Of a stretch of 64,000 nucleotides of DNA, positions 25,516 through 36,974 are shown in pieces. How positions within the stretch are numbered: position 1 is the stretch's first letter; the number at the start of each line of letters is the position of its first letter. Made by a program: the position numbers and the translations under genes. The notes under the pieces were generated by a model. The model was given only the letters and a program-made list of their open reading frames with translations. It made no database searches and was not told the DNA's origin. The stretch spans positions 28,998,366-29,062,365 of the forward strand of contig CM055816.1 in NCBI GenBank assembly GCA_029582265.1, given 5' to 3'. The DNA is from Zoroaster sp. YZ-2022 (Eukaryota > Echinodermata > Asteroidea > Forcipulatida > Zoroasteridae).

Positions 25516-25795
25516 ACTTTCACCTGAAAATGCTGATAATTCCGTGTGGTTTATGCTGTCGAACTTTGTTTGAGTTTGTGCGCATACGCTTTTGCCACCC
25601 TGTATTGCATGTGTTCTACTAATACGAATACACTAGCTACATTAGATGCAAAAGTCCATGCGAACAAACTCTAAAACGTTTGACAGCTGCTTGTACATCT
25701 GCCGACACCCCACATCATGCACAATGTCTTTAAAGCATGTGTTTTTAGCAGATAACAAAATGGCCAACGAGGATGTGCATACATTCATTGCTTAA

Positions 25796-26098
25796 CCTTC
25801 CTCCTACTACTACAATGGTCAAAATCAGTCAAAATGTTGATATACTTGCCAAGGCATATCTAGTGCACTTAAAAAGTCAAACACTGTCAAACCTTACGTG
25901 TAGTAAGTACATTTACAGGTCAAAATGAGTCGACCGTTTTTGACTGGTAAAAGCATTGTCTGTTATTGTCAAAATGACAGTAAAAACCAGTCAAAAATGC
26001 CCCCTATGTGCACATTCGGGTCCACAGTCAAAACAGGCAGTTGACTGGTTTTGACCTCTGGAGCAACTTCCCACTTAAGTGCAGAAATAGTAGGAGGG
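25796..26098. mobile_element. TTAA-type MITE, family A
   Basis: TTAA at 25792-25795 and 26099-26102 flank a 303-bp element with ends CCTTCCTCCTACTAC and AGTAGGAGGG and the family A interior. In NDUFS2 intron 1. Confidence 0.88.
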
Positions 26099-26149
26099 TT
26101 AAAATCTCCCAAAATATAGTTTCCAATCCTCATTTGGGTAGAATTTTTC

Positions 26150-26874
26150 TCATTCAATATAATCAATAATGTAATCTTACCTACCCAGTAAGGTGGAGAA
26201 CCTATGGATGATGATGGACATATACTTCAAATTATTCCCCGGATATTTATTTCATGAAAAATTAGGCATTTTTGGTATACGACTTCCTCAGTCATGTCAG
26301 TCTGATCTTGTCAACTCCCCCGTTAGTGACCAACACGGTCATTGTACATGCACAGTGGCAACTATAATAATAAATAAATAGTAAATAAATTTATGGTTGC
26401 AAAAATGGTTGCAAAAAAAATTCCCAAAACCCTTAAAAAGTGGCGGTCGGATACGACATTCCTTCCTGGGCTAAATGCAGGTATGATAGTAAAATCTTTT
26501 CTATGACATTTGCTTCCTTTCCACAACAAAAAAATGCCAGTAACGTTAGGCCTAACTGTACACGTCAATAACTTATTTGGGAAGAATGCCGTATCCGACC
26601 GCACCCTTTTAAGGGGATTTTTGGAATTTTTTTGCAACCACTAACCAGTGGCAGTTAACAATTTTATTCTATCGATTTTTGGGGGTACAGAAAACGAAAA
26701 CTATCGTTAAAATCCACTTTTATAATGGTTTTTGGACTTTATTTCCCTTCTAAAAAAATCCTCCCCTTCAGAAAATAGAAGGATCAGGGCCTAGTTGCCA
26801 CTGTGTATGTACAATGACCGTGTTGGAGGAGTTGACAAGATCAGATGGACATGACTGAGGATGTCATCGTATAC
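26150..26874. mobile_element. Dispersed repeat complex with GTGGCGGTCGGATACGACAT motif
   Basis: Segments here recur, often inverted, at 32925-33180 and 33343-33700. Shared blocks are ATATTTATTTCATGAAAAAT, GTTGACAAGATCA, CATGCGCAGTGGCAAC and the terminal GTGGCGGTCGGATACGACAT (26440, 29597, 33155, 33668; inverted at 26587). A non-autonomous transposon family, host to the two insertions that follow. Confidence 0.65.
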
Positions 26875-27577
26875 TAGCCCTGATAGGACCCTATCTACAG
26901 TATACTTACGATAAGGTCCTGACCATGAGTTCTTCCTGTTCGTATACCTGTAAAGTTTGCTCTGAATTTTCTCCCTTTTTTACCTGTCTTCATTGGCTGA
27001 ACCGAATGCAGGCACTGTAACTTAACTGCCTCTTGAGAAAGCGATTTTGGCTGAAAGGTGTCTAAAAAGAGTATTTCAGACATTTCTCAGACAACGGCCA
27101 ATCTGTGTACAAACTTTTCATGCCGTTCATGCTGAATAATGCGCATGAGCGATGACCTGGGGTCAGAACATCGATTGCGTGGCGGAACATCAATTGCGCA
27201 AGGGCGACAGGACTTTACTTACAGTGCAGGCGATTTAATGAGCCGAGGCGTGTTCTGCCGTGCAATTGATGTTCTGACCCCAAGGTCATCGCTCATGCAC
27301 ATTATTCAGCATGAACGGCATGAAAAGTTTGTACACAGATTGGCCGTTGCTCTGAGAAATGTCTGGGAAATACTCTTTAGACACCTTCAGCCAAAATCGT
27401 TTCTCCAAGAGGCAGTTAAGAAGTTACAGTGCCTGCATTTCCTCGGTTCAGCCAACGAAGACAGGTAAAAAAGGGAGAAAATTCAGTGCAAACTTTACAG
27501 GTATACGAACAGGAAGAACTCAGTCATGGTCAGGACCTTATCGTAAGTGTATTGTAGATAGGGTCCTATCAGGGCTA
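26875..27577. mobile_element. Mutator-like foldback element with 9-bp target duplication
   Basis: A 703-bp element. The left arm 26875-27181 starts TAGCCCTGATAGGACCC and the right arm 27258-27577 is its inverse; the loop is about 76 bp. It is flanked on both sides by ATCGTATAC. The related repeat at 33006 shows ATCGTATAC once, uninterrupted. Long inverted arms plus a 9-bp duplication point to Mutator-type. Open frames such as 27139-27468 are arm sequence, not genes. Confidence 0.88.
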
Positions 27578-27639
27578 ATCGTATACCAAAAATGCCTGAT
27601 TTTTCATAAAATAAATATCCTGGAATAATTTGAAGTATA

Positions 27640-29515
27640 ATGGTCATTTTCACAGTAAGGGGTGTAACTTGTCTCACCAGGGGTCAGAATTTCAAAATAA
27701 GTTTCCATAAACATTTCTACTAAAATCATGTGTGGAAATGTCTAATTTATTTTAAAAAAATCATTCTGGAGCTTATACTATATGTTAAATGTGAAAAATG
27801 TTCTGACTAACTTGACAAATATGATCAATTTGAGCAAAAACAACATTTAAATTTCATTGCTCAATTGACAGCCTGTGTAGGGCAAATACAATCTAATTGC
27901 CATTTTTCATTTGTCATCCTAATGTAGTTCATAGGTTGAAAAAATCTTTGTCAAACTGATTTGGTCTTACAATATTTCAATGTGAATTTCAAATTTTAAA
28001 GGAAAATGATACTCACATGACATTTTTTAAGTTCATTACATATTCCAAGAGGGAATGCAAAGTAAAACATGGTGTACAAATACCCTTCAGTTAGGGTTAC
28101 TTACCAATTTGTGCAAATTCCAAAGAAATCGCATTTGTTATGCCAAAGTTGAAATTTTCAGGATAATGTGTTTCGAGACTTCAGTTAACAATAAGGTGTG
28201 TTTCGAGACTTCAAACATGTTAACATAGTATATAAGTCCATTATTCAGGTAACATAGTAAATGAAATCCAACTTTATTTTTAATAACATGTTAAATTGTA
28301 AACTTAACACTTATAACATTTGCTTACAGAGTAAACCAACTTGTTAATACATGTAACAAAGTATCATTACCCGATGTCTGTCTTATGTTTAGTAGTCAAC
28401 ATTTACAAAGACAGTAACTTCCTATACTGGATTGTCATTGTATGGAAATTGAGTTAGGTAAACTTACAGTAGCAATACAAATTCCAAAGAAATTGCATCT
28501 GTTATATCAAGCTGAAAAGTTCAGGAACGTGTTTTGGAGGCTTCAGTGAATAGTAATACATGTTTCGAGACTTCAAACATGTTAACGTAGTCCATTATTC
28601 AAAAATTTACCTTACTATCTAGTTAGGTTTAGTTTTATGGCAGTCTCCACATCTCAACTTATGATTCCAATACAGATTCAGGATGAAACACATCAGTCTA
28701 GATGTGGAAAGATGGTATTTAATCTTATTAATGTTTCGGAGGCTTCAATGTGTTTCGGAGGCTTCAAGTGTTAACGGAAAGTGTGTATTGTCTCCTTTTC
28801 CAAACGGTGAGGCATATCTCCACTATTTATAGTCATGTGACTTGGGGGTCTATATGCTACATTTTGATAAATAGATTGGGTGAGTTCTTTCATTCATATT
28901 TGCACAAGCTGGCAGAACAGTTTGTTTCGAGGCTTCAAAACAGTTAACGGAAAATGACTCTATTAATTCAAGTTAAAAAAAAATTCTTAAAAGCCCTGGG
29001 ATCAGGTAAGTTTTGTCACCAATTTCAAGTACAGTTATCAACTGTTATATATCAAGAAGGAATGAAGAAATAGAAAGCAATTATAAACCATAGCTAAACC
29101 CTCAAAGTTTGTTAACAATTGTTAACGGAAAATGAAGTCTCCGAACGACAAATATCAACGTCCCGTTCTCAAAAATAGAGGGACGGTCACAATTCAAACT
29201 AATTTGGCAGTTTTCATTGAACATATGACTACACTTTCAGCATTGAAAAACAAGCCATGAAATAACTGAAGAAAATATAGGACTTTACAAAAATGTTACT
29301 GTAATTTTAGTATCACAAAAAGGTCACATTTATGGTACATGTGTGCCTGCCAAAATTGAACGCAGTAACTCCCAAAGATGTTTATGCTACCCAAGGTAGC
29401 TGCTAACTAGATGACTTATGTGGTAAAAAATCTTGGAATTCTGTAGCTTTTTGAGACCACTACTGATCAAAATGTTACAAATTCAAAGTTACACCCCTTA
29501 CTGTGAAAACGACCG
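27640..29515. mobile_element. 1.88-kb TIR element with TATA target duplication
   Basis: TIRs of ~31 bp: left GGTCATTTTCACAGTAAGGG then GTGTAACTT; right is the inverse with one or two changes. Flanked by TATA at 27636-27639 and 29516-29519; the empty site GAAGTATATGTCC occurs inverted at 26213-26235. No long open frame, so non-autonomous. The right two thirds hold scattered GTTTCGAGACTTCAA and GTTAACGGAAA motifs. Confidence 0.85.
28150..29145. repeat. Interspersed motif series GTTTCGAGRCTTCAA / GTTAACGG
   Basis: At least seven occurrences, such as 28160, 28200, 28530, 28562, 28732, 28750 and 28922, several followed within 5-15 bp by GTTAAC or GTTAACGGAAA. All lie inside the 1.88-kb element. 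Confidence 0.8.
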
Positions 29516-29620
29516 TATATGTCCATCATCATTCATATGTTCTCCACCTTACTTGGTAGGTAAGATTACATTATTGGTTATATTGAATGAGAAAAAGTGG
29601 CGGTCGGATACGACATTCTA
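29516..29620. mobile_element. Right end of the GGCGGTCGGATACGAC repeat
   Basis: Continues the host repeat interrupted at 27640: ATGTCCATCATCATTCATAT, GTTCTCCACCTTACTTGG, and the terminal GTGGCGGTCGGATACGACAT. Confidence 0.7.
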
Positions 29621-30023
29621 CCCACTTATTTAAATACTTTATTGTCTAACATTATATAAAAAAAATATAAAAAGAATAGCAGATAGGCCTAGGCCTATAT
29701 CATGCAAAAATAGCCATAACTTCAAGTTAGTCAGGCCAACAAAACCAACACAACAGTAAAAATATATGGCACACTGAAGTGAAGTGAATGCTGGCATGTA
29801 TGATGGTCGAGTGGTCTCACTCTCAATGGTCGAGTTGTCACAAACATTACAACGGGTGACTCGTCACTTTAGTCTCGAAGGTCGAGTTGTCGACACCGTC
29901 GGCGGAACCGAACCATCAGCTAACGTTAGCTAAACAATTTTTTTTTTTCATACACTTTTATACCATGAACAATTGCAAGGTACATCATCTTAATCAAAAC
30001 AAAACAATATTCGATACACCAAC

Positions 30024-30130
30024 CTTGTGCATGCAATAACTGGAGATCTGTTTATAACATTTTGACTGAGAATTCCCCGCAAAGATGTTGCGTGAATTCT
30101 CCTCAATGTTGGACCCAAGAGCGCCGCCAT
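30024..30130 (-). CDS. NDUFS2: NDUFS2 exon 1: start codon and mitochondrial targeting peptide
   Basis: The ATG is at 30130-30128. The 107-bp coding part reads MAALLGPTLRRIHAT and continues through a Ser/Arg-rich, acid-free stretch, ending in VIACT plus two bases of an Arg codon. Lack of acidic residues and regularly spaced Arg are typical of a cleavable matrix presequence. The donor GT at 30023-30022 follows ACAAG, and the leftover AG joins the A that opens exon 2 (25209) to give Arg-Gly-Ala-Lys, matching the mature N-terminus of the family. The MAAL start resembles vertebrate NDUFS2. A different, longer minus frame also overlaps here (30188-29994) but lacks this splice agreement and is not the gene. 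Confidence 0.9.
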
Positions 30131-30873
30131 GTTTCATAAGAAGTAAAACAACTGGTACTGCTCGAACAAAATAAAAATCACTTGTCATTCAGCATACAAT
30201 ATGGACACCAGTGAACTGCTCATCAGCGCAGCAGCGCAGCTAGCTCACCACGAAAAAACTTGATGATCCGTCCCGCGACCCTCAAAATTGTTTTACTATT
30301 TTTTTCCACAAGCGTATTTATTTTTTAACTTTTAGGCCTAATTTTTTCTATAAATCGTTCCGATAAGCCTACACCATGTACCCCAATAGCAAGCACAAAA
30401 CGCACTTTAAAATAATATTTAATTAAACACTTTTAAAAGTTTAATTCCAACTTTATAAAGAGGTGTCACTGACCAAACTCTTTAAAAAATAATGTTGACT
30501 CAACATTTTTTTCAGAGTGTCATGGGGCAGATGCAGAAATTCAGGAAGGGAGGATGGGCCAACTCCAAAAAGTCAGAAATCTCAGATTTTTCTCTGTTAT
30601 CATTCACACCATATTTTTGCGTGCGAGCTGTAAATTGTGACGGTGCCCTAACCTCCTCAGCCCGGCTCCACTTATTTATGTGAGCTAGTATCATGCGCGT
30701 CATCCCCGTTTGTTTTGGGTGGGGCTGGGGGCGGTGATGGGTGGTTCGCTGGGGAGAAGCATCTTTGTATTTCTTGATGAAAGGCGAATAAACATTATAG
30801 TGAAATACATTGCCGGATCCGGGTGGGGCTGGAGGGTATGGGGTCAATCTGAGGGAAGGGGAGTGGAGGCCCA
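30131..30873. other. Upstream flank of NDUFS2 (probable promoter side)
   Basis: Just upstream of the NDUFS2 ATG the sequence is CpG-containing (GCGCAGCAGCGCAGC, GATCCGTCCCGCGACC). I see no clear TATA box at a useful distance. 30700-30870 is G-rich (GGGGCTGGGGGCGG). Not assigned to any gene. Confidence 0.35.
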
Positions 30874-31008
30874 TATTTTACTGTACACATGGCCTCATGA
30901 CGAAATAATTATCCTTTTTGTTTCTTCAAAAACTATTTTACTGTACACAATAATTGGCCTCATTGCGAAATAATTATCTTTTTTTTCTTCAAAAAAATAT
31001 TCTCCGTC
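30874..31008. repeat. ~67-bp tandem duplication
   Basis: TTTTACTGTACACA, GGCCTCATGACGAAATAATT and a TTTCTTCAAAAA end occur twice in succession. Confidence 0.85.
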
Positions 31009-31023
31009 CCTCCTTTGAAAAAA

Positions 31024-31167
31024 ATGGCTGGCTATACCTATCCACCCGCCAGAATGTTGAGGTTTACCAGATTCCTTAGAAACATTATGGCGACGCGATA
31101 TCCCACCCAAATTCAAAGCGCTCAATCAATATTGGACGGGAAGAGTAGAGGGGGACCCTCTTGGTGA
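31024..31167 (+). other. Small open frame of 47 codons, unrecognised
   Basis: ATG to TGA encodes MAGYTYPPARMLRFTRFLRN followed by IMATRYPTQIQSAQ. It is Arg-rich and acid-poor, like a mitochondrial presequence, and begins about 0.9 kb from the NDUFS2 start in divergent orientation. No family recognised and no splice sites tested, so it may be chance. Confidence 0.18.
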
Positions 31168-31257
31168 AACTTCTCAGTTAGATAATAACAGAAGTCTATT
31201 ACCTGCGTGTAGGTATTCTGATAATAATAAATGTATCCAATTTTGCAAACAGTTTCA

Positions 31258-31857
31258 TCAAGTGAAAACTTTCTTGTTCAAGGCGAGGTGTTTAACAAAT
31301 AAAGACAGGAAGTAAATCAAGAAATACTCTTTTTTTAAATATTAAAACACTGAAGAAGACAAAGATCGAAATACAAAATAACAAATACATACAAATAAAA
31401 AAGAAAGGAATTTAAAGCCATCCCCGACACTATATTAATTTTATGCAATCGTACTGTTAAGAAAAGAAGAAAACTTAATAATAAAAACGACAGCAGCATG
31501 CGATAATGGTGATGGGTGTGCTAAAAAATAACCTTCCATTCGTATGTCTTCATTTATATAGGAAACACACATAATTTATTGGAATTAGACGGACAATATG
31601 TCCTTATTTAAAAACAAAGTTATCTAGACACAAAATTTACGTCTAATAGGCCTATTTAATACAACAAAATTAATTGTAATTTGTAATTAATTGCAAGTTC
31701 TTTTCAAGTACATATTAAGTATAGCGCCCTCTTTTGCTTTAAAAGCTAGCGATAGCTAGCTAGCTAGCTGAACCATGATTTCATGCAGTGAAAACTTTCT
31801 TGTTCAAGGCGAAGAGTTTAACCAATAAAGAGAGGAAGTAAATGAAGAGATACTCCT
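31258..31857. repeat. 70-bp direct repeats ~530 bp apart
   Basis: GTGAAAACTTTCTTGTTCAA with the following ~50 bases occurs at 31262-31331 and 31788-31857. Between them is AT-rich DNA with a GATAGCTAGCTAGCTAGCT run. Confidence 0.85.
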
Positions 31858-32900
31858 TTTTAAAATTTGATAAATACACTTCAAGACAGGTTATCAGTCG
31901 CACTCTTTTTCAAAAATTCAAGCCGGCCCAAAAGTGGGTCAAGAAACTGCATGGTGACCCCTGGGTTCAACCGCTAATGTTTACTGACCGCATGATTTGC
32001 ATAAGAACGTTGACCTTGCTATACAAGTTTCACACACACTAGTGCTTCCTAATGCGTGACAAGAGGGTATCAAGAATTTCTTCCGAGATGTCATCTTTTC
32101 TTCCGGATTTTTCCACTTTCTGAGGACTCGAGGACCGGTTCATGAGGACACTCGTGTAAAGGTAGGTACGGAGAGAGCGGTGGTGGTGTCAGAAATGCGT
32201 CAATTTCTTGGCACCGAGTTGAAACGTATGTGGGAAAATGAGGACATTATGTTGAAGTTTGAGCAAAGAAAGTGGTATACATTGAGAGATGTGAGGTTTG
32301 TAAGAAGTTCCGTTGCCCTGTGTGTGTGTGGTACTGGTAGTATTACATTAGTGCAGTCATGCACGCTGTGGAACTGGTTATTTTGTACATTAAACATATC
32401 TAGGCCGACCTGGTCATCTGTAGAACTAGAAGGGTTAACATTGATTAAACAACCCAGCCTTACAGATGTAGTAAACATATTGAGAAAGAACTGGTCATTT
32501 TTCTCAGTCATAACTGTGTTAACACGGTTCTTATTTTATATTTAAAAATTTAAATGTATAAGGTTTATCACAAATAGCACTGAAGCAACAGCCGCAAAGC
32601 ACACAGGGATACAATTTGGGGCATATGTTTGGCGCAGCTTTTGTGATGTCAATAATATTTTGTTTGTCCGCGTGGCACGTCCCACAATTCCTTGCAGCTG
32701 CTATTTGCGATTTAAGCCTTATTGTTTCTACTACTAACGTTACATGTACATGTACTAACTTTAGTGCCATTAGATTTTGTAGGCTAACGTATCTAGGATT
32801 ACCTGGAGAATACAACTGCCACTTTTCTACCCAAATATGACAAATATCACAGATTTGCCCTTTAAAAGATGATAGAGGACACACTTAAGGAGAGAAAAGT
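31858..32900. other. Intergenic, no recognised gene
   Basis: Open frames 31842-32042, 32180-32545 and 32531-32884 are present. The second begins MVVSEMRQFLGTELKRMWEN, which could be an exon, but no family or splice pair was recognised. Confidence 0.25.
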
Positions 32901-32924
32901 GTAGTCAAGTGAGGATTATAGAAC

Positions 32925-33180
32925 TTGCCATTGCGCATGTAAAATGACCGTGTCGGTCACTAACGGGAGAGTTGACAAGATCAAACTGACATGACCGAGG
33001 AAGTCATCGTATACCAAAAATACCTAATTTTTCATGAAATAAATATCCTTGAATAATTTGAACTACATGTATATGTCCATCATCATCCACATGTTCTCCA
33101 CCTTACTGGGTAGGTAAGATGACATTATTGGTTATATTGAATGAGAAAAAGTGGCGGTCGGATACGACATTGTACCCAAA
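32925..33180 (+). mobile_element. GGCGGTCGGATACGAC repeat, uninterrupted copy
   Basis: Contains ATCGTATACC (33007) and a TTTGAACTACATGTATATGT segment without the insertions found at 26875 and 27640, and ends GTGGCGGTCGGATACGACAT. Confidence 0.75.
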
Positions 33181-33342
33181 AAGAATTTGCATAGCAAAAT
33201 CATATTTTTGTATAGCAATCTTTGAATTTTGTATAGCAAATTTAAAATGCTAAAAATTACATTATGCAGTTCAGGTGTTGTATTTCAAGGCTTTACTGCC
33301 GTTTGGTTCATCCTGTAATGTCTGCCGTTTAGTTCACCATAT

Positions 33343-33700
33343 AATGTCCAAATTATTCCAGGATATTTATTTCATGAAAAATCAGGCATTTTTGGTATAC
33401 GATGACTTCCTCAATCATGTCAGTCTGATCTTGTAAACTCCACAATTAGTGACCAACACAGTCATTGTACATGCGCAGTGGCAACTGTAATAGGATCCTT
33501 CTATTTTCTGAAGGGGAGGATTTTTTAGAAGGGAAATAAAGTCCGAAAACCATCATAAAAGTGGATTTTATAGATAGTTTTCGCTTTCTGTACCACTAGA
33601 AATCGATAGAATCATTTTTTAACTGGTTAGTGGTTGCAAAAAAATTCCCAAAAAGCCCTTAAAAAGTGGCGGTCGGATACGACATTCTTTCCCTTTCTTC
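33343..33700 (-). mobile_element. GGCGGTCGGATACGAC repeat, second copy
   Basis: Starts inverted (AAATTATTCCAGGATATTTA, GGTATACGATGACTTCC) and ends with the 33490-33690 segment shared inverted with 26640-26790. Confidence 0.7.
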
Positions 33701-34068
33701 CTTACATTATTTTGGCATGAAAGTTATTCCTCCATCCATTTTTGTTTCTTTGCAATTGTTATATCGATCGCTAAAACAGAATCTATGCAATATCGCGAAA
33801 AAAAAAATCTAACCTGTTCGGGTGCTTTGCAAAGTGAATTTCAAGTGTGCTTTAATTGTGGTATGATCAAGCTTGATTTCTGTTAAAAATTCAAGCTTTG
33901 CCAATCAAGTAACACTGACTCACCGTGGTTGAAAGGGCGATCATAATGGGTGCCAAAGTTATTATCTACCTCACCACCACACACATAAATGAATGTTAAT
34001 TTTGTAAAATGTTCAAAAATGTTTATTATAAAACAAAATTAGTAACGTTTCTAGAATTCCTATGAACT

Positions 34069-34458
34069 AGGTCTGTGCGTTTTCAGATATTTTTGGAACC
34101 GAATACCCGAAATCAGGAAACTTTGGATACCCGTTTTAATTTTTGTTGAAAACGTGCTTCCGGAGGTGCACAAATACATGTACTGTAAATGGTAACAAAA
34201 TTGACCTTTATAATACAGAGGATACCATACAAATCGATCTTTTCTTTATTGGAGTGCAATCTCTTGAATTTAAAGATAATTGTCTGTAAAAGTGTAAACA
34301 TTACATTGTTCAAGAGTCACAGATTTCTGTTCGCACCGCTCAAATGTAAGTCCGAATTTTAAAAAGTCATTTACGGGTAATTGGAACCGAAAAATGGAAC
34401 CGGGTAATGACCGTTTCGGTCAGGTATCCGGATACCCGGATACCCGGCACAGCCCATC
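34069..34458 (+). mobile_element. hAT-like MITE with TATGAACT target duplication
   Basis: Starts AGGTCTGTGCGTTTTCAGAT and ends GGATACCCGGCACAGCCC. TATGAACT lies at 34061-34068 and again at 34459-34466. Related sequence at 40.3-41.1 kb, 43.7-44.8 kb, 56.3-57.7 kb and 59.8 kb. No coding sequence. Confidence 0.85.
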
Positions 34459-34673
34459 TATGAACTTTCAATACAGCCGCTAGGCGCGGCACAGTAATAC
34501 CGCCTAGGCTTCAGTGATCGTATCAAAGCACATACTGTGAACTTCACATGGTACTTCATACACTTTCGTATAGGGGGTGACGTAACTGCTCAATTGCTCC
34601 AGCCCCCCTGACTCGGGAGAAAAAAATAAACATGTGCGAAGGTAATAAAGTGTTTATTATTAACCCTAACCTT

Positions 34674-35093
34674 CCCAAATCCTCCAAAATCCTCTTTGCT
34701 AAAGTGAAGGATTTTGAAGGATTGAGGTTACATGCTCTTTGCTCTTTGCTAAAGTGAAGGATTTTGGAGGATTGAGATTATTAGGCATTACTTACATCCA
34801 TGATTGTTGTAGTGATTGCAAGGTCAGTGCTTGGGTCAGTGGACACTGTTTATTGCTCCATGCATGCAGGGAGGGTCCCTGGCCATGTACATGTATCACA
34901 GATTAGAAACACATAGTGTGCATACATGTCATGTGCTTGCTTTATTACTGAAGGATTTTGGAGGATTCAGGTTATGTGTAAACAAATGGGCCTAGGGAGT
35001 TAGGAAGGATTCAGGTTATGTGTAAGCAAATGGGCCTAGGGAGTTAGGAAGGATTCAGGTTATGTGTAAGCAAATGGGCCTAGGGAGTTAGGG
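34674..35093. mobile_element. TTAA-type MITE, family F, with internal 45-bp triplication
   Basis: TTAA at 34670-34673 and 35094-35097. Ends CCCTAACCTTCCC and GGGAGTTAGGG. Internal TGAAGGATTTTGGAGGATT motifs. The right end, GGATTCAGGTTATGTGTAAG through GGCCTAGGGAGTTAGG, is repeated three times. Confidence 0.88.
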
Positions 35094-35159
35094 TTAAACC
35101 ACAGTTGTGAAAACATCTGACGCAATTTGTATCGCAAAATCTGCGATGTATTTTTTGAA

Positions 35160-35705
35160 ATTCCGTTGCAGATTGTCCAAATTACATCACATTTTGTGAT
35201 GCGTTACAAGGGAAATCGTTCAAGTTCTGAGCAGAACTTGTGGGTTAGCTCAACATTTCGGTCAGTGTATGCAGATGAGAGAGCATTGGATACGTGATTT
35301 CAAAACTGTTAGATAAATAAGAAATCAACTTGGAATTTGAAATTTTGCATGGAAGAACGTAATTTCTAAAAGAATAATTGTTTGTAAATTTTAAAAAAGT
35401 TTCCGGTGGATCTTTATTATGGTAAAATTTTTAAAAAGCCGACACTATGCCCAATTTCCGGACAGAATTTTCGGCTGGCAGAATTCCCGACCAAATTTTG
35501 AGAGTAGGATTTTTGTTTAGATATCAAAACCACTTAGATTTATTTTATAAATCTTTGAAATTTTGCATGGAAGAACGTAATTTCTAAAAGAATAATTGTT
35601 TGTAAATTTTAAAACATAGTTTCCGGTGGATCTTTATTATGGTAAAATTTTTAAAAAGGCAACACTATGCCCAATTTCCGGACAGAATTATCGGCTGGCA
35701 GACCA
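35160..35705. repeat. ~221-bp direct duplication
   Basis: GAAATTTTGCATGGAAGAAC through GGTAAAATTTTTAAAAAG and GCCCAATTTCCGGACAGAAT occurs at about 35338-35475 and 35559-35696. Confidence 0.9.
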
Positions 35706-35779
35706 ACATTGATCTGCAAATGAGTTTCAGCTGCATCCATTGATAATTGTTGCCACAGTTGTAAACAGTTCAGTCCAGT

Positions 35780-36120
35780 AAGTTAAAGTGAAGTTGCATT
35801 TAGACATCGTTTCATAGCAAAAAATTTTTTTAATAAAAATGCCGACGCGCGGGTCTGAGGCGACGCCCGCGGAGACCAGAAACAGGAGACTGTTTTTTTT
35901 TGGCCTTTTTTTTTTGGTCTGTAGGCAGATAAATCCTTTGGAATTCCAAACCTATGTATAATCTGCTTGGGATCTTTTGTGGCCACTGTATTTATTATCC
36001 AGCCCTTATGTTGATTTTAGTCATTTCCAGTGTTGTGTGGACAAGTACATGTAGTAATACCTAGTGAATAGTGCTAACACATTAGTGAACTTTGGCCTTG
36101 GGATGGAGGAGGTTGGGGGG
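35780..36120. repeat. Dispersed repeat with GCGGGTCTGAGGCGACG
   Basis: The GACATCGTTT...GCGCGGGTCTGAGGCGACG segment (35797-35900) recurs at 38205-38310, and its left part near 40100-40140. Class unknown. Confidence 0.6.
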
Positions 36121-36188
36121 GGGGGTGGTGGTGGGATGGTATAACAAGATGGACAGACTCCAAGCTTGGCATTTTTGTTATTAAATAA

Positions 36189-36600
36189 CCCTCCTACTAT
36201 CAGTGCAAATTTATGAACAAACCATTGAGGCCACTCTAAGCCATTGCTATGGAAGGCAGTGGCTCCTAATGGCTATACTGCATAGTAACATAATGTACCT
36301 CATTATATGTCTGTTGGTTTTAGTGGATTGTGATTGATGTATTGCAGGGGCATACTATTATGTTCCAGTCTCAGTGGCTGGTGGTGGTTTACTCTTTGAG
36401 TCTTACAAAAATAACTGCTTTACAAAATAACTGCTGAAAATCCCAATGATAGTTTTTTACAGTGGTCTCAAGTGGCCTCAGAGTTTTACATACAAGATTA
36501 CTTAAAAGGGTTAGTGTGGCTTATATGCACAATTGGTATGTGTAGGCCTACAACATATTGGACATTTAGTGGTTGAGAGTGGCCTCCATGTGTAGCAGGG
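36189..36600. mobile_element. TTAA-type MITE, family D
   Basis: ATAA|CCCTCCTACTATCAG at the left, GTGTAGCAGGG|TTAA at the right. The interior AGTGGCCTCCATGTGTAG is shared with 61685-61921. Confidence 0.8.
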
Positions 36601-36623
36601 TTAAAAGCTACTAAACACTTTAA

Positions 36624-36974
36624 CCCTTGTATAGGTTTAACACTCAAAGACACTCAAAATTTGTACGTATGTATGTCTCTCTTAACCCATTGACTTTGTG
36701 CAGTGCACTCAAATAAATGCATGCACATGTGGCTGTGATAGGAGGTCAAACCAACTTATGCAGTATATACACAGCTCTGTGTGACAATACCTTCCTCCAT
36801 GGTGTGACTCTGCATATAACTTGTAAGACATACACAAGTGTGTTTGACTTTGCCACTATCTCCAGCACTCTTATACACATGTGTGAACAATTGGCAATGC
36901 AACCAAAAATACTCAAGTGACTGTCTGTGGGTGCCGTGCTTACTGGGCCAAATTTCAGCCTGGGCATAGGAGGG
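36624..36974. mobile_element. TTAA-type MITE, family C (GACACTCAAAATTTGTA interior)
   Basis: TTAA|CCCTTGTATAGG left, GCATAGGAGGG|TTAA right (36975-36978). Interior blocks CATTGACTTTGTGCAGTGCA and CAATTGGCAATGCAACC are shared with 38407 and 54367. Confidence 0.88.

Noticed and set aside
27139..27468. 109-codon open frame as gene
   Set aside because: It lies across the loop and arm of the Mutator-like foldback.
29994..30188. Alternative 64-codon minus frame over NDUFS2 exon 1
   Set aside because: Wrong frame relative to exon 2; the ATG at 30130 gives the correct presequence and splice phase.
34670..35097. Interstitial telomere array
   Set aside because: Only single TTAGGG-like tips at MITE ends; there is no array.
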